Positions 9,413 to 17,836 of a stretch of 64,000 nucleotides of DNA are shown here, one piece after another. The translations under genes were made by a program, and so were the position numbers. A model generated the notes under the pieces. That model saw only the letters and a list, made by a program, of their open reading frames with translations, ran no database searches and was not told where the DNA came from. Positions within the stretch are counted from its first letter, which is position 1. Each line of letters opens with the position of its first letter. The DNA comes from Stutzerimonas chloritidismutans AW-1 (GTDB lineage Bacteria > Pseudomonadota > Gammaproteobacteria > Pseudomonadales > Pseudomonadaceae), in assembly GCF_000495915.1 (NCBI RefSeq), contig NZ_AOFQ01000018.1, positions 28,261-92,260 on the forward strand, written 5' to 3'.

Positions 9413-9437
9413 AGAAACCGCACGGTTGTTTCTCCAC
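9413..9437. promoter_or_regulatory. Inverted repeat in the divergent ior-lrp promoter region
   Basis: GGAGAAAC and GTTTCTCC face each other across a short loop, midway between the two divergent genes. Its position fits an operator for the Lrp-type regulator, but no T run or known consensus confirms this. Confidence 0.35.
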
Positions 9438-9560
9438 GCCGGCAATCGGCAGGGGATCACCCTACCGTCGCGTGTCGATTAACAGTCTGGCCGTGACGAA
9501 GAGAGATTTTCTTTCTACTTTTGCGGTAGAACAGCGCTTCTATGCATGACCCATTCGCTA

Positions 9561-9576
9561 ACAACAAGAAAACAGG
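9561..9576 (+). promoter_or_regulatory. Crc/Hfq motif in the lrp leader
   Basis: ACAACAAGAAAACAGG lies just before the preferred ATG at 9584. Confidence 0.5.
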
Positions 9577-9583
9577 CACGACC

Positions 9584-10054
9584 ATGCAGACTTCGCCACT
9601 GAGCAGCATCGATCGCAAGATCCTCCTGCTGCTGCAACACAACGCCGACCTCTCCGCCGCGGAAATCGCCGAGAAGGTCGAGCTGTCACAATCGCCCTGC
9701 TGGCGACGCATCCATCGCATGCAGGAGGAAGGGCTGATCGAGCGCAAGGTCGCCCTGCTCAATCCGAAGAAACTCGGGCTGAACATGACGGTGTTCGTCA
9801 ACATCAAGCTCTCGGCCCACGGTCGCAGCAACCTCGACGAGTTCGAGCGGGCGGTGGTGGGTTACCCCGAGGTGTTGGAGTGCCACACCATGGCCGGCGA
9901 GTCGGACTACCTGCTCAAGGTGGTGGCGCGCGATATCGACAGTTACGAACGCTTCCTGCGTGACCAGCTCCTGCAGCGCCCCCACGTGCAGGAGGCGCAC
10001 TCGCATATCGCCATGAGCGAGGTGAAGCGGACCACGGAGTTGCCGCTGGATTGA
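9584..10054 (+). CDS. Lrp/AsnC family transcriptional regulator
   Basis: The 156-residue protein has the family layout: an N-terminal helix-turn-helix (about 5-60, with SAAEIAEKVELSQSPCWRRI) and a C-terminal ligand-sensing RAM domain (about 65-150, including VLECHTMAGESDYLLKV). I prefer the ATG at 9584 because it gives the standard family length. An in-frame ATG at 9542 would add 14 unconserved residues. It is divergent from the indolepyruvate oxidoreductase gene, the usual arrangement for a dedicated regulator, so it probably responds to an amino acid and controls that gene. Confidence 0.9.
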   Translation: MQTSPLSSIDRKILLLLQHNADLSAAEIAEKVELSQSPCWRRIHRMQEEGLIERKVALLNPKKLGLNMTVFVNIKLSAHGRSNLDEFERAVVGYPEVLECHTMAGESDYLLKVVARDIDSYERFLRDQLLQRPHVQEAHSHIAMSEVKRTTELPLD

Positions 10055-10078
10055 GCCTTCAGACCGGGTTCGCAGCAG

Positions 10079-10270
10079 GCGGTGGATAAGGCGGAGCCGT
10101 TATCCACCCTACGGGCGAAGCAGCCGCCACGAGGGAATGAAAGCGTAAGGTGGAAAACGGCCAGAGCCTTTTCCACGCGTCCACCAAGATCGCCTCCGAC
10201 ACCGTCGCAAACATCCGCATGCGTCGGGCCTGGTTACGGTGAATAAGACTTCGCCGTTATCCACCGTACG
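10079..10270. repeat. Cluster of GTGGAT/GTGGAAAA hairpin repeats
   Basis: Three modules follow one another in the convergent gap between lrp and the DUF192 gene: GTGGATAAGGCGGAGCCGTT with ATCCACCCTACG, then GTGGAAAACG with CCTTTTCCACG, then GTGAATAAGACTTCGCCGTT with ATCCACCGTACG. Each folds as a hairpin. Confidence 0.65.
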
Positions 10271-10292
10271 CACCGACGCACCGCTTGCACTC

Positions 10293-10706
10293 CTACTCCT
10301 CCGGTATCCCTTCCAGCAGCGCGTCCCGTCCGATCTCCCGCTCGGCGAACCAGCCCTGATCCATCTCCAGCGCGTAACGTGCCGGCCGCTTCGAACAACG
10401 AATCTGGGTATTGAACGGCTCCAGATCGATCACATCGACCAGAAGCCCGTCCTCATCGAAGAACGCCGCGGACAAGGGCAGCGGTGTGTCCTTCATCCAC
10501 AGGCAGTGCCGGCGCACTTCATCAAAGCGGAACAGCATGCCGCTGTCGGCGGCCAGTTCGCTGCGCCCCATCAGCCCGCGTTCGCGCTGGGCGACGGTCT
10601 GCGCGTATTCGGCGTGCAGCTCGTAGCCCTGAAGGCGCAGCCGCAGCGGCTCTTGCGCCTGAGCGGAGCCCACAAGCAGCAGGGACAGTAAAAGCGCAAC
10701 ACGCAT
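10293..10706 (-). CDS. DUF192 family exported protein
   Basis: The 137-residue protein has a Sec signal peptide (MRVALLLSLLLVGSAQAQ) and then a single DUF192 domain. The conserved stretch RERGLMGRSELAADSGMLF and the later HCLWMKDTPLPLSAAFF are characteristic. The function of this widespread family is not established. It is convergent with lrp and divergent from the AtoE-type transporter. Confidence 0.88.
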   Translation of the reverse strand: MRVALLLSLLLVGSAQAQEPLRLRLQGYELHAEYAQTVAQRERGLMGRSELAADSGMLFRFDEVRRHCLWMKDTPLPLSAAFFDEDGLLVDVIDLEPFNTQIRCSKRPARYALEMDQGWFAEREIGRDALLEGIPEE

Positions 10707-10790
10707 CGACCAACCTCCTCAAGCGCAGCGGGAACAGCCGGCCGCCGCCGCACTCATAAGCGAAGCGCCGCACCTGCGCGGCGACATAAC

Positions 10791-10805
10791 GACAACAAGG
10801 GAGAA
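10791..10805 (+). promoter_or_regulatory. Crc/Hfq motif in the atoE-type leader
   Basis: GACAACAAGGGAGAA overlaps the ribosome binding site of the transporter, a position suited to translational repression. Confidence 0.5.
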
Positions 10806-10812
10806 CCCCATC

Positions 10813-12153
10813 GTGCTCAACAGAATAACCGCGGCCAGCGTCTACCTGGTGCAACGCTTCCTGCCCTCGCCCTTCGTCTTCGCCATCCTGCTCACGCTGA
10901 TCGTGCTGATCGCCGCCATGCTCAGCACCGGTCAGGGCCTGACGGCCATGGCCCAGCACTGGGGCAACGGCTTCTGGAACCTGCTGGCCTTCACCATGCA
11001 GATGTCGCTGATCCTGGTCACCGGCCATGCCCTGGCACGGGCGCCGGCGATCAACCGACTGCTCGACCGCATGGCCCGCATCCCGCAGTCGCCGGGGCAG
11101 GCGATCATTCTCGTGACGCTGGTGGCGTTGGCCGGTTCCTGGATCAACTGGGGTTTCGGTTTGGTCATTGGAGCAGTCTTCGCCCGCGCGCTGGCACGCC
11201 AGGTGCGCGGCGTCGACTATCCGCTGCTGGTGGCCTCGGCCTACTCCGGCTTCCTGATCTGGCACGGCGGCTTTTCCGGCTCGATTCCGCTGTCGCTGGC
11301 CAGCGGCGGGGCCGATCTGGAGAAGATGACCGGCGGTGCACTGACCGAGGCCATCGGCGTTGGCCAGACGCTGTTCGCCTCCTACAACCTGATCATCATC
11401 GCCGTGCTGGTGGTCGGCCTGCCGCTGCTGAACTGGGCCATGCAGCCGAAGACGCCGAAAGTGGTCGACCCGGCGCTGCTGGAGGAACCCCAGCCAAGCG
11501 ACATCCCGCGGGAGACCGCTACCCAGCGCCTGGACGACAGCCGCACCCTCGGCCTGATCATGGTCGCGCTGGCGGTGCTGTTCTTCTACCGGCACTTCAG
11601 CGAGAACGGCCTGGCGTTGAGCCTGAACATCGTGATCTCGATCTTTCTCTTCACCGGCCTGCTGATGCATGGCACGCCGGAGCGCTACATGCGCGCCATC
11701 GAGGAGAGCATTCGCGGCATCGCCGGCATCGTCGTGCAGTTCCCTTTCTACGCCGGGATCATGGGGATGATGGTCGGCGCCAATGCGGCCGGCGTATCGC
11801 TCGGCCGACAGGTCACTGACACCTTCGTAACCTGGTCGACGACCGAGAGCTTCCCGGTGCTGGCCTTTCTCAGCGCCGGGCTGGTCAACGTCTTCGTGCC
11901 CTCCGGTGGCGGCCAGTGGGCAGTGCAGGGGCCGATCATGCTGCCGGCTGGCGCGGCGCTGGGCGTGGCGCCGGAAGTCACGGCCATGGCGATCGCCTGG
12001 GGCGATGCCTGGACCAACATGATCCAGCCGTTCTGGGCGCTGCCGCTGCTGGGCATCGCCGGGCTCGGTGCCCGCGACATCATGGGCTATTGCCTGCTCT
12101 GCCTGGTGTTCTCCGGCGTGGTGATCGCCGGCGGGCTCTATTTCCTGACCTGA
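10813..12153 (+). CDS. atoE: Short-chain fatty acid transporter, AtoE family
   Basis: The 446-residue integral membrane protein starts with GTG at 10813 after AAGGGAGAA. It has about ten hydrophobic segments. Characteristic AtoE stretches are GSWINWGFGLVIGAVFAR, SGFLIWHGGFSGSIPL and VNVFVPSGGGQWAVQGPI. The family imports short-chain fatty acids and is often tied to acetoacetate metabolism. Here it precedes a 3-hydroxybutyrate transporter and dehydrogenase, so a role in uptake of acetoacetate or related acids is likely. Confidence 0.88.
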   Translation: MLNRITAASVYLVQRFLPSPFVFAILLTLIVLIAAMLSTGQGLTAMAQHWGNGFWNLLAFTMQMSLILVTGHALARAPAINRLLDRMARIPQSPGQAIILVTLVALAGSWINWGFGLVIGAVFARALARQVRGVDYPLLVASAYSGFLIWHGGFSGSIPLSLASGGADLEKMTGGALTEAIGVGQTLFASYNLIIIAVLVVGLPLLNWAMQPKTPKVVDPALLEEPQPSDIPRETATQRLDDSRTLGLIMVALAVLFFYRHFSENGLALSLNIVISIFLFTGLLMHGTPERYMRAIEESIRGIAGIVVQFPFYAGIMGMMVGANAAGVSLGRQVTDTFVTWSTTESFPVLAFLSAGLVNVFVPSGGGQWAVQGPIMLPAGAALGVAPEVTAMAIAWGDAWTNMIQPFWALPLLGIAGLGARDIMGYCLLCLVFSGVVIAGGLYFLT

Positions 12154-12160
12154 GGCCGGA

Positions 12161-12243
12161 GCATTCCGGACGGCAACGCTGTCCGGAATGCTGGACCGCA
12201 CTGTCCAGGATGCAAGACACAAGCGCCGTCCAACGATCTGGAC
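12161..12243 (+). promoter_or_regulatory. Palindromes upstream of a sigma-54 promoter (possible enhancer sites)
   Basis: A perfect 11-bp inverted repeat, GCATTCCGGAC / GTCCGGAATGC (12161-12191), is followed by two further GGAC/GTCC dyads (12193-12206 and 12228-12243). They lie about 40-125 bases upstream of the -24 element at 12284, a normal distance for an enhancer-binding protein. The first could instead be a terminator for atoE, but no T run follows it. Confidence 0.45.
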
Positions 12244-12283
12244 ACTCAAGATAAAGACCATGCAAATCAGCGAGTTGCGTATC

Positions 12284-12299
12284 TGGCACGGAACTCGCT
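12284..12299 (+). promoter_or_regulatory. Sigma-54 (RpoN) -24/-12 promoter for the 3-hydroxybutyrate operon
   Basis: TGGCACGGAACTCGCT matches the consensus TGGCACG-N4-TTGCW at all but one position, with the correct 10-base gap between the GG and GC pairs. It is 125 bases before the GntP-type gene. In P. aeruginosa the equivalent operon is driven by RpoN with the activator HbcR; no hbcR is in this window. Confidence 0.6.
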
Positions 12300-12326
12300 A
12301 AATCACCGTGCGGCCTGTCCGCAGCC

Positions 12327-12343
12327 GAAACAAGAAAAACAAG
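12327..12343 (+). promoter_or_regulatory. Crc/Hfq motif in the GntP-type transporter leader
   Basis: GAAACAAGAAAAACAAG is a double AAnAAnAA-type site. It lies about 80 bases before the chosen start, which is further than usual. Confidence 0.5.
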
Positions 12344-12423
12344 CGCCTGCCGTGCAGCAGCGAGTCCCCGAATGCCCTCGGCAGCGTTCGGTCGTGCCGC
12401 ACGGGGCCAGGAGATCGTCCCCG

Positions 12424-13815
12424 ATGAGCGTCGTCATCGCCCTTGCTGCATTGGCCCTGCTGATGCTCGCCGCCTACCGCGGCTACAGTGTCATCCTGTT
12501 TGCTCCCATCGCCGCCATGGGTGCGGTGCTGCTCACCGACCCGCCCGCCGTGGCGCCGTCGTTCACCGGCATCTTCATGGAGAAGATGGTCGGCTTCATC
12601 AAGCTCTATTTCCCGGTATTCCTGCTCGGTGCGGTGTTCGGCAAGCTGATCGAAATGTCCGGCTTCTCGCGCTCCATCGTCGCCGCGGCGATCCGCCTGC
12701 TCGGCACCAGCCAGGCGATGCTGGTGATCGTGCTGGTCTGCGCACTGCTGACCTACGGCGGCGTGTCGCTGTTCGTCGTGGTGTTTGCCGTGTACCCGTT
12801 CGCCGCAGAGATGTTCCGCCAGAGCAACATGCCCAAGCGGCTGATCCCGGCGACCATCGCCCTCGGCGCATTCACCTTCACAATGACTGCCATTCCCGGC
12901 ACGCCGCAGATCCAGAACATCATCCCCACCACCTTCTTCAATACCAACACCTGGGCGGCGCCCTGGCTCGGCCTGATCGGCACCCTCTTCGTATTCGGCC
13001 TGGGCATGCTCTATCTCAAGTGGCAGCTCGGCAAGGCCATGGCCGCCGGCGAAGGCTATGGCACCAACCTGCGCAATGAACCGGAGACGCCGGCCGACAT
13101 CGCCCTGCCCAACCCCTGGCTGGCGCTGTCGCCGCTGCTTCTGGTGCTGGTCGCCAATCTCTTGTTCACCCGCTGGATTCCCGAGTTCTACGGCGCCAGC
13201 CACACGCTGCAGCTGCCCGGCATGAGCGCTCCGCTGGTCACCGAGGTCGGCAAGCTCACCGCGATCTGGGCGGTGGAGGCCGCGCTGCTGCTGGGCATCG
13301 CCCTGGTACTGGCGACCAGCTTCGGCACCCTGCGCGGCAAGCTCGCCGAGGGCAGCCGCACGGCGGTCGGTGGTTCGCTGCTGGCGGCGATGAACACCGC
13401 GTCGGAATTCGGCTTCGGCGCGGTGATCGCCTCGCTGCCGGGCTTCATCGTGGTGGCCGATGCGCTGTCGGCGATTCCCAATCCGCTGATCAACGAAGCC
13501 ATCACCGTCAACCTGCTGGCCGGCATTACCGGCTCGGCCTCCGGCGGCATGAGCATTGCGCTGGCCGCGATGGCCGACAATTTCGTCGCCGCCGCCAACG
13601 CCGCACAGATACCGCTGGAAGTGCTGCACCGGGTTGCCTCGATGGCCTCCGGCGGCCTCGACACCCTGCCGCACAACGGCGCGGTGATCACGTTGCTGGC
13701 AGTCACCGGACTGACCCACCGCGAATCCTACAAGGACATCTTCGCCATCACCCTGATCGCCACCGCCGCGGCCTTCTTCGTGATCGGCGTGTACTACGCT
13801 ACCGGCATCGTCTGA
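12424..13815 (+). CDS. GntP family transporter, probable D-3-hydroxybutyrate permease
   Basis: The 463-residue membrane protein has about 12 hydrophobic segments and GntP-family stretches (LLTYGGVSLFVVVFAVYPFA, TMTAIPGTPQIQN, GITGSASGGMSIALAAMADN). The ATG at 12424 has CAGGAGA upstream; the open extension to 12352 is leader sequence. It is followed 110 bases later by 3-hydroxybutyrate dehydrogenase, the same pairing as in other pseudomonads. This supports 3-hydroxybutyrate rather than gluconate as substrate. A sigma-54 promoter precedes it. Confidence 0.85.
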   Translation: MSVVIALAALALLMLAAYRGYSVILFAPIAAMGAVLLTDPPAVAPSFTGIFMEKMVGFIKLYFPVFLLGAVFGKLIEMSGFSRSIVAAAIRLLGTSQAMLVIVLVCALLTYGGVSLFVVVFAVYPFAAEMFRQSNMPKRLIPATIALGAFTFTMTAIPGTPQIQNIIPTTFFNTNTWAAPWLGLIGTLFVFGLGMLYLKWQLGKAMAAGEGYGTNLRNEPETPADIALPNPWLALSPLLLVLVANLLFTRWIPEFYGASHTLQLPGMSAPLVTEVGKLTAIWAVEAALLLGIALVLATSFGTLRGKLAEGSRTAVGGSLLAAMNTASEFGFGAVIASLPGFIVVADALSAIPNPLINEAITVNLLAGITGSASGGMSIALAAMADNFVAAANAAQIPLEVLHRVASMASGGLDTLPHNGAVITLLAVTGLTHRESYKDIFAITLIATAAAFFVIGVYYATGIV

Positions 13816-13868
13816 TCGCGGCGCTTCGCCGATATCGGCGAGCACCACGACATCTGCGATTGCCTTCC

Positions 13869-13886
13869 GACAACAAGAAAAACAAA
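13869..13886 (+). promoter_or_regulatory. Crc/Hfq motif before hbdH
   Basis: GACAACAAGAAAAACAAA nearly repeats the site before the GntP-type gene. Each cistron of this operon therefore appears to have its own site. Confidence 0.55.
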
Positions 13887-13925
13887 GGCGCCGCCCCGTG
13901 CGGTCGCCACCAAGCGGGAGAAACC

Positions 13926-14696
13926 ATGAACCTCACAGGCAAGACCGCACTGGTCACCGGCTCCACCAGCGGCATCGGGCTGGGCATTGCGCTGAAGCTG
14001 GCCGAGGCCGGCGCCGATCTGATCCTCAACGGCTTCGGCGATGCCTCGGCAGCGCTGGCGGAGGTCGGCAGACACGGCCGCAAGGTCGGGCACCACGGGG
14101 CGGACGTGTCCGATCCGGCACAGATCGCCGAGCTGTTCGCCTATGCCGAGCGCGACTTCGGCGGCGTCGACATTCTGGTCAACAACGCCGGCATCCAGCA
14201 TGTCGCGCCGGTGGAGCAGTTTCCGGTGGAGCGCTGGGACGCCATCATCGCCATCAACCTGTCCTCGGCGTTCCACACCACACGCCTGGCCCTGCCCGGC
14301 ATGCGCGAGCGCAACTGGGGACGGATCATCAACGTCGCCTCGGTGCACGGGCTGGTGGGCTCCGAGCAGAAGGCCGCCTACGTCGCCGCCAAGCACGGCC
14401 TGGTCGGGCTGACCAAGGTCGTCGCGCTGGAAACCGCCACCACGCCGATCACCTGCAATGCCATCTGCCCCGGTTGGGTGCTGACCCCGCTGGTGCAACA
14501 ACAGATCGACGAGCGCGCGCGGGAAAGTGGTGACGAACAGCGCGCCCGCCACGATCTGCTCGCCGAAAAGCAGCCCTCGCTGGACTTCGTCACCCCCGCA
14601 CAGCTGGGTGCCATGGCGCTGTTCCTGTGCAGCGAAGCCGGTGACCAGGTACGCGGCGCGGCATGGAACATGGACGGCGGCTGGGCAGCGCGCTGA
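13926..14696 (+). CDS. hbdH: 3-hydroxybutyrate dehydrogenase (short-chain dehydrogenase)
   Basis: The 256-residue short-chain dehydrogenase has the NAD-binding TGSTSGIGLGIA (about 11-22), the NNAG motif, the catalytic Ser of NVASVHGLVGS, and the YVAAK catalytic Tyr/Lys. The segments VNNAGIQHVAPVE and ICPGWVLTPLVQQQI are characteristic of D-3-hydroxybutyrate dehydrogenases. It oxidises D-3-hydroxybutyrate to acetoacetate. It sits downstream of the GntP-type permease and is probably co-transcribed with it. Confidence 0.92.
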   Translation: MNLTGKTALVTGSTSGIGLGIALKLAEAGADLILNGFGDASAALAEVGRHGRKVGHHGADVSDPAQIAELFAYAERDFGGVDILVNNAGIQHVAPVEQFPVERWDAIIAINLSSAFHTTRLALPGMRERNWGRIINVASVHGLVGSEQKAAYVAAKHGLVGLTKVVALETATTPITCNAICPGWVLTPLVQQQIDERARESGDEQRARHDLLAEKQPSLDFVTPAQLGAMALFLCSEAGDQVRGAAWNMDGGWAAR

Positions 14697-14833
14697 CGAC
14701 GACTGGCCACCCCCGGCGAACGGCTGCGCATCGCAGGCTGTCTGTATCCCATTCAGGCGGACTGCCGCGCCGAGATCGCCAGAGGTTCAGGTCGGCAGCG
14801 CCGGACAGCCAAAAAACCGTTTCGGGAGTGCCG

Positions 14834-15730
14834 ATGCAAAGCCAGCTGCTGTATTTCGATGACGAGCGCGCCGCCGCCCTGCGGCTGGCCGAAGCCTCTG
14901 GGCTGGCCGCCGCGGCAGTCGAGCGCCACCGCTTTCCCGATGACGAACTGCGCCTGCGTCTGCCACTGGGCGAAGGCGAGGCCATCGCCGAGCAGCTGGT
15001 GATCTACCGCGGCCTCGGCCATCCCAACGAGAAGCTGGTCGAGCTGCTGCTGATCGCCGGCGAGGCGCGCCGACTGGGCGCCAGGCGACTGATCCTGGTC
15101 ACACCTTATCTGGCCTACATGCGTCAGGACATCGCCTTCAACCCGGGCGAGGTGGTCAGCCAGCGGGTCATCGGCCAGCTGCTGGCCGGGCAGTTCGACG
15201 GGCTGATCACCGTCGACCCGCACCTGCACCGCGTCGCTACGCTGCAGGAAGCCGTGCCGCTGGAAGATGCCGTCACGCTCTGCGCGGCACCGGCGCTGGC
15301 ACGGCTGATCGCCGAGCGGCATCCCGATGCCCTGCTGATCGGCCCGGATGCCGAGGCGCTGCAGTGGATCGAAGCCGCTGCCGTCGAACATGGCTTCGAA
15401 CACGGCGTGTGCAACAAGGTGCGCCATGGCGATCGCCAGGTCGACATCGCCCTGCCGCCGCTGGCGTTTGCCGGGCGCCATGTGGTGCTGCTCGATGACG
15501 TCGCCAGTTCCGGTCGCACCCTCGCCAATGCCGCGGAGAAACTGCTGGCCGCTGGCGCGGCCTCGGTAGATGTCGCCGTGACCCACGCGCTGTTCGCCGA
15601 TGATGCGCTGGCGGTGATCCGCGCCGCCGGGGTCGGTCAGATCTGGAGTACCGACTGCATCGCCCATGAAAGCAATGCGGTGAGCATGGCCCCGCAACTG
15701 GCTGAGGCGCTCAGGCCGCTGCTGCGCTGA
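14834..15730 (+). CDS. Ribose-phosphate pyrophosphokinase-like protein
   Basis: The 298-residue protein has the two-domain phosphoribosyltransferase layout of PRPP synthetases. The ATP-binding flexible-loop region is LVTPYLAYMRQD, and the PRPP-binding loop is HVVLLDDVASSGRTL. It is an additional, divergent member, distinct from the housekeeping Prs, and lacks some of the strict Prs signature. It may make PRPP or act on a related sugar phosphate. The ATG at 14834 follows GGGAGTG. Confidence 0.75.
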   Translation: MQSQLLYFDDERAAALRLAEASGLAAAAVERHRFPDDELRLRLPLGEGEAIAEQLVIYRGLGHPNEKLVELLLIAGEARRLGARRLILVTPYLAYMRQDIAFNPGEVVSQRVIGQLLAGQFDGLITVDPHLHRVATLQEAVPLEDAVTLCAAPALARLIAERHPDALLIGPDAEALQWIEAAAVEHGFEHGVCNKVRHGDRQVDIALPPLAFAGRHVVLLDDVASSGRTLANAAEKLLAAGAASVDVAVTHALFADDALAVIRAAGVGQIWSTDCIAHESNAVSMAPQLAEALRPLLR

Positions 15731-15764
15731 GGCGATAGGCAACGCGCAGCGGAGCCCAACCGCC

Positions 15765-15960
15765 TCGTGGACAAGGCGGTGCCGTTGTCCACCCTACGAG
15801 GACCCTGCACCGGCCGGCCATCTACGCTCCAACGCCACGGCCGCCGTAGGGTGGAAAACGCGCAGCTTTTCCACCGGAACCCGGCGACCACCTCGGCGGC
15901 GGCGAATCAATCGCGTGGAGAAGGCTGCGCCGTTGTACACCTACCCCTCATCCACCGCGC
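15765..15960. repeat. Cluster of GTGGACAAGG/GTAGGGTGGAAAA hairpin repeats
   Basis: Modules GTGGACAAGGCGGTGCCGTT with GTCCACCCTACG, then GTAGGGTGGAAAACGCGCAG with CTTTTCCACC, then CGTGGAGAAGGCTGCGCCGT fill the gap before nei. They repeat the layout near 10.1 kb, so these are copies of the same family. Confidence 0.65.
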
Positions 15961-16722
15961 TCGGCTCGTCGGCAGCGATCTGCGCTGAGTCGCCATAGCG
16001 CTTCTGGCAGCGCTCGCAAAAAAATACCGGCGCTGGCTGCGCCCCAGCTCTTTCACCCTGACCAACGGAATCCGGCAGCGCACGCAGGTGGTCTTGCCGT
16101 GGGCCAGCCAGTGCGCCTTGAGCACACCAGCCCGCTTCCACTGGAGAAACTCGAAGCTGTAGGTACGCGCCTCACGCACCAGCTCGCGCAGCTTGGCCGC
16201 CGGCAGCGCGCCGATCAGCGACAGTGGATGCACGCGAACGCGGTAGAGCACCTCGTTCTTGATGATGTTGCCGGAGCCGGCGAACAGCGTCTGGTCGAGC
16301 AGTGCATCGCAGGCCAATAGCCGCGGACGTTCGCGCAGCCGCTTGAGCGTGGCGCGCGGGCTCCAGGCGTCGCTCATCAGGTCCATGCTCCAGTCGTACG
16401 TCGCATCCAGCGGCCCTTCGATCAACTGCACCGAGCAGGCGTAGAAGTTCAGCTCGCCGTTGGCAAAGCCCAGGCTCAGCCGTGCTACGGCGTCCTTGCG
16501 CTCATTGATGCGATAGCTGCCGAACAGCAGCAGGTGGATGCGGACGGAGACGTCGTCCAGCTGGATCAGGAAATGCTTGCCCCAGCTATGGAAGCTACGC
16601 ACCACCTGACCGGCCAGCCGGGACATGTCGATCTTGGCGCTGCCCTCGGCACGTTCGATGGTGCGCCCGGCGAATGCCGCGACTTCTTCACGCAGGATGA
16701 CGATGGAAGGACCTTCGGGCAT
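15907..16722 (-). CDS. nei: Fpg/Nei-type DNA glycosylase with a frameshift in its zinc finger
   Basis: The protein begins MPEGPSIVILREEV, with the catalytic Pro2 and Glu3 of the Fpg/Nei family. The middle has the helix-two-turn-helix part LFAGSGNIIKNEVLYR. Near the C terminus the zinc finger starts CVRCRIPLVRVKELGRSQRR, but after a run of seven T (minus strand, about 16018-16024) the frame departs. The missing half, FFCERCQKRYGD, is found in the next frame (15941-16141). One extra T would restore a normal protein of about 260 residues. As read, the last finger Cys pair is lost and base excision activity would be doubtful. Confidence 0.8.
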   Translation of the reverse strand: MPEGPSIVILREEVAAFAGRTIERAEGSAKIDMSRLAGQVVRSFHSWGKHFLIQLDDVSVRIHLLLFGSYRINERKDAVARLSLGFANGELNFYACSVQLIEGPLDATYDWSMDLMSDAWSPRATLKRLRERPRLLACDALLDQTLFAGSGNIIKNEVLYRVRVHPLSLIGALPAAKLRELVREARTYSFEFLQWKRAGVLKAHWLAHGKTTCVRCRIPLVRVKELGRSQRRYFFASAARSAMATQRRSLPTSRARWMRGRCTTAQPSPRD

Positions 16723-16788
16723 GGCTGCACCAGGGGCTGGGCTGTCTTGGATTTGAGACTCGCCAACCCCGCGAAGGTGCGCCCGCCG

Positions 16789-17673
16789 TTACCAATCCAG
16801 TTGCAGCGTGCTCTCGAATTCGCGCGGCGCTCCGCTCAGCGGATCGCTGAAGCGCAAGCCACGCGCCAGCAGCTTCAGTGGCCGCGCGTAGTCGTCGGCC
16901 TCACGTTCGCTGCGCTCGAGCAGCTCGGGATAGAACGGGTCATTGCAGATACCGGCGCCGAGCGTGGCCATGTGCAGGCGCAGCTGGTGCTTTTTGCCGC
17001 TGATGGGGGAGAGCCCGTAGCGCCAGAGGTCGCCGCGCCGTTCGAGCACCTCGATCAGCGTTTCGCTGTTCGGCTCACCGGCGCCCTCACGCATCAGGAA
17101 AAAGGGGTCGCCCGGCACCATGCACAGGCGTCGGCGCAGGGGAAATTCGAGATGCGGCAGCGCCGGGCAGATTGCCTCGTAGCGCTTGCTGATCTCCCGC
17201 TCACGGAACAGCGCCTGGTAGGCACCACGGCTCTCCCGGTTGGCCGAGAACAGCACCAGACCGGCGGTGAGCCGATCGATACGATGAATCGGCACCAGAT
17301 CGCCGTTACCCAGCCGTTTGCTGAGCCGCGCCAGCAGGGTTTCGTTGACGTATTCGCCGGCCGGCATCACCGAGAGAAAGTGCGGTTTGTCGGCTACCAC
17401 CAGATGCTCGTCGACATGCAGGATGCGTTCTTCGAACGGCACCGGGATCTCATTCGGCACTTCGCGAAAGTAATGAATGCGCATGCCTACCCGATAGGTC
17501 TGCGCGGCATCGATCGGCTGCATCTGCGCATCAAGCACGCGGCCGCGGGCGATGCGATCGAGCCAGGTAGCGCGACTGATCGCAGGGAAGTGCGCGCACA
17601 GGCAGTCGAGCACCGTAGGCCAATCGCCTGGCGGCAGATGCAGGGTGCTGGGGCGGGAACTGGAAGCGGACAT
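16789..17673 (-). CDS. RNA pseudouridine synthase, RluA family
   Basis: The 294-residue protein has the catalytic motif HRIDRLTAGLVLFS with the essential Asp, preceded by the family motif HLVVADKPHFLSVMP. The C-terminal part contains SGKKHQLRLHMATLGAGI. There is no clear S4 domain. It would isomerise uridine in rRNA or tRNA; the exact target cannot be told. It is convergent neither with nei nor with the PepSY gene, all three being on the minus strand. Confidence 0.88.
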   Translation of the reverse strand: MSASSSRPSTLHLPPGDWPTVLDCLCAHFPAISRATWLDRIARGRVLDAQMQPIDAAQTYRVGMRIHYFREVPNEIPVPFEERILHVDEHLVVADKPHFLSVMPAGEYVNETLLARLSKRLGNGDLVPIHRIDRLTAGLVLFSANRESRGAYQALFREREISKRYEAICPALPHLEFPLRRRLCMVPGDPFFLMREGAGEPNSETLIEVLERRGDLWRYGLSPISGKKHQLRLHMATLGAGICNDPFYPELLERSEREADDYARPLKLLARGLRFSDPLSGAPREFESTLQLDW

Positions 17674-17836
17674 GAATGCAGCTACACGGTAGCGACGAGG
17701 GAGGTGGATGATACCTGCTCTGTCAGTAGCTGCCTCCCGTTGCGGGAGAGCGGTGGCAAGTGGCTGCTGAGCGCAGCGCCGCCAGGGGGCAGGCGATGCG
17801 CTCAGCGAAGACGCCAGGCGAGAGGAACGCGCAGGC

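Noticed and set aside
10522..12261. 579-codon minus-strand frame opposite atoE
   Set aside because: Its first-position pattern is that of an antisense shadow, and the plus strand encodes a clear membrane transporter.
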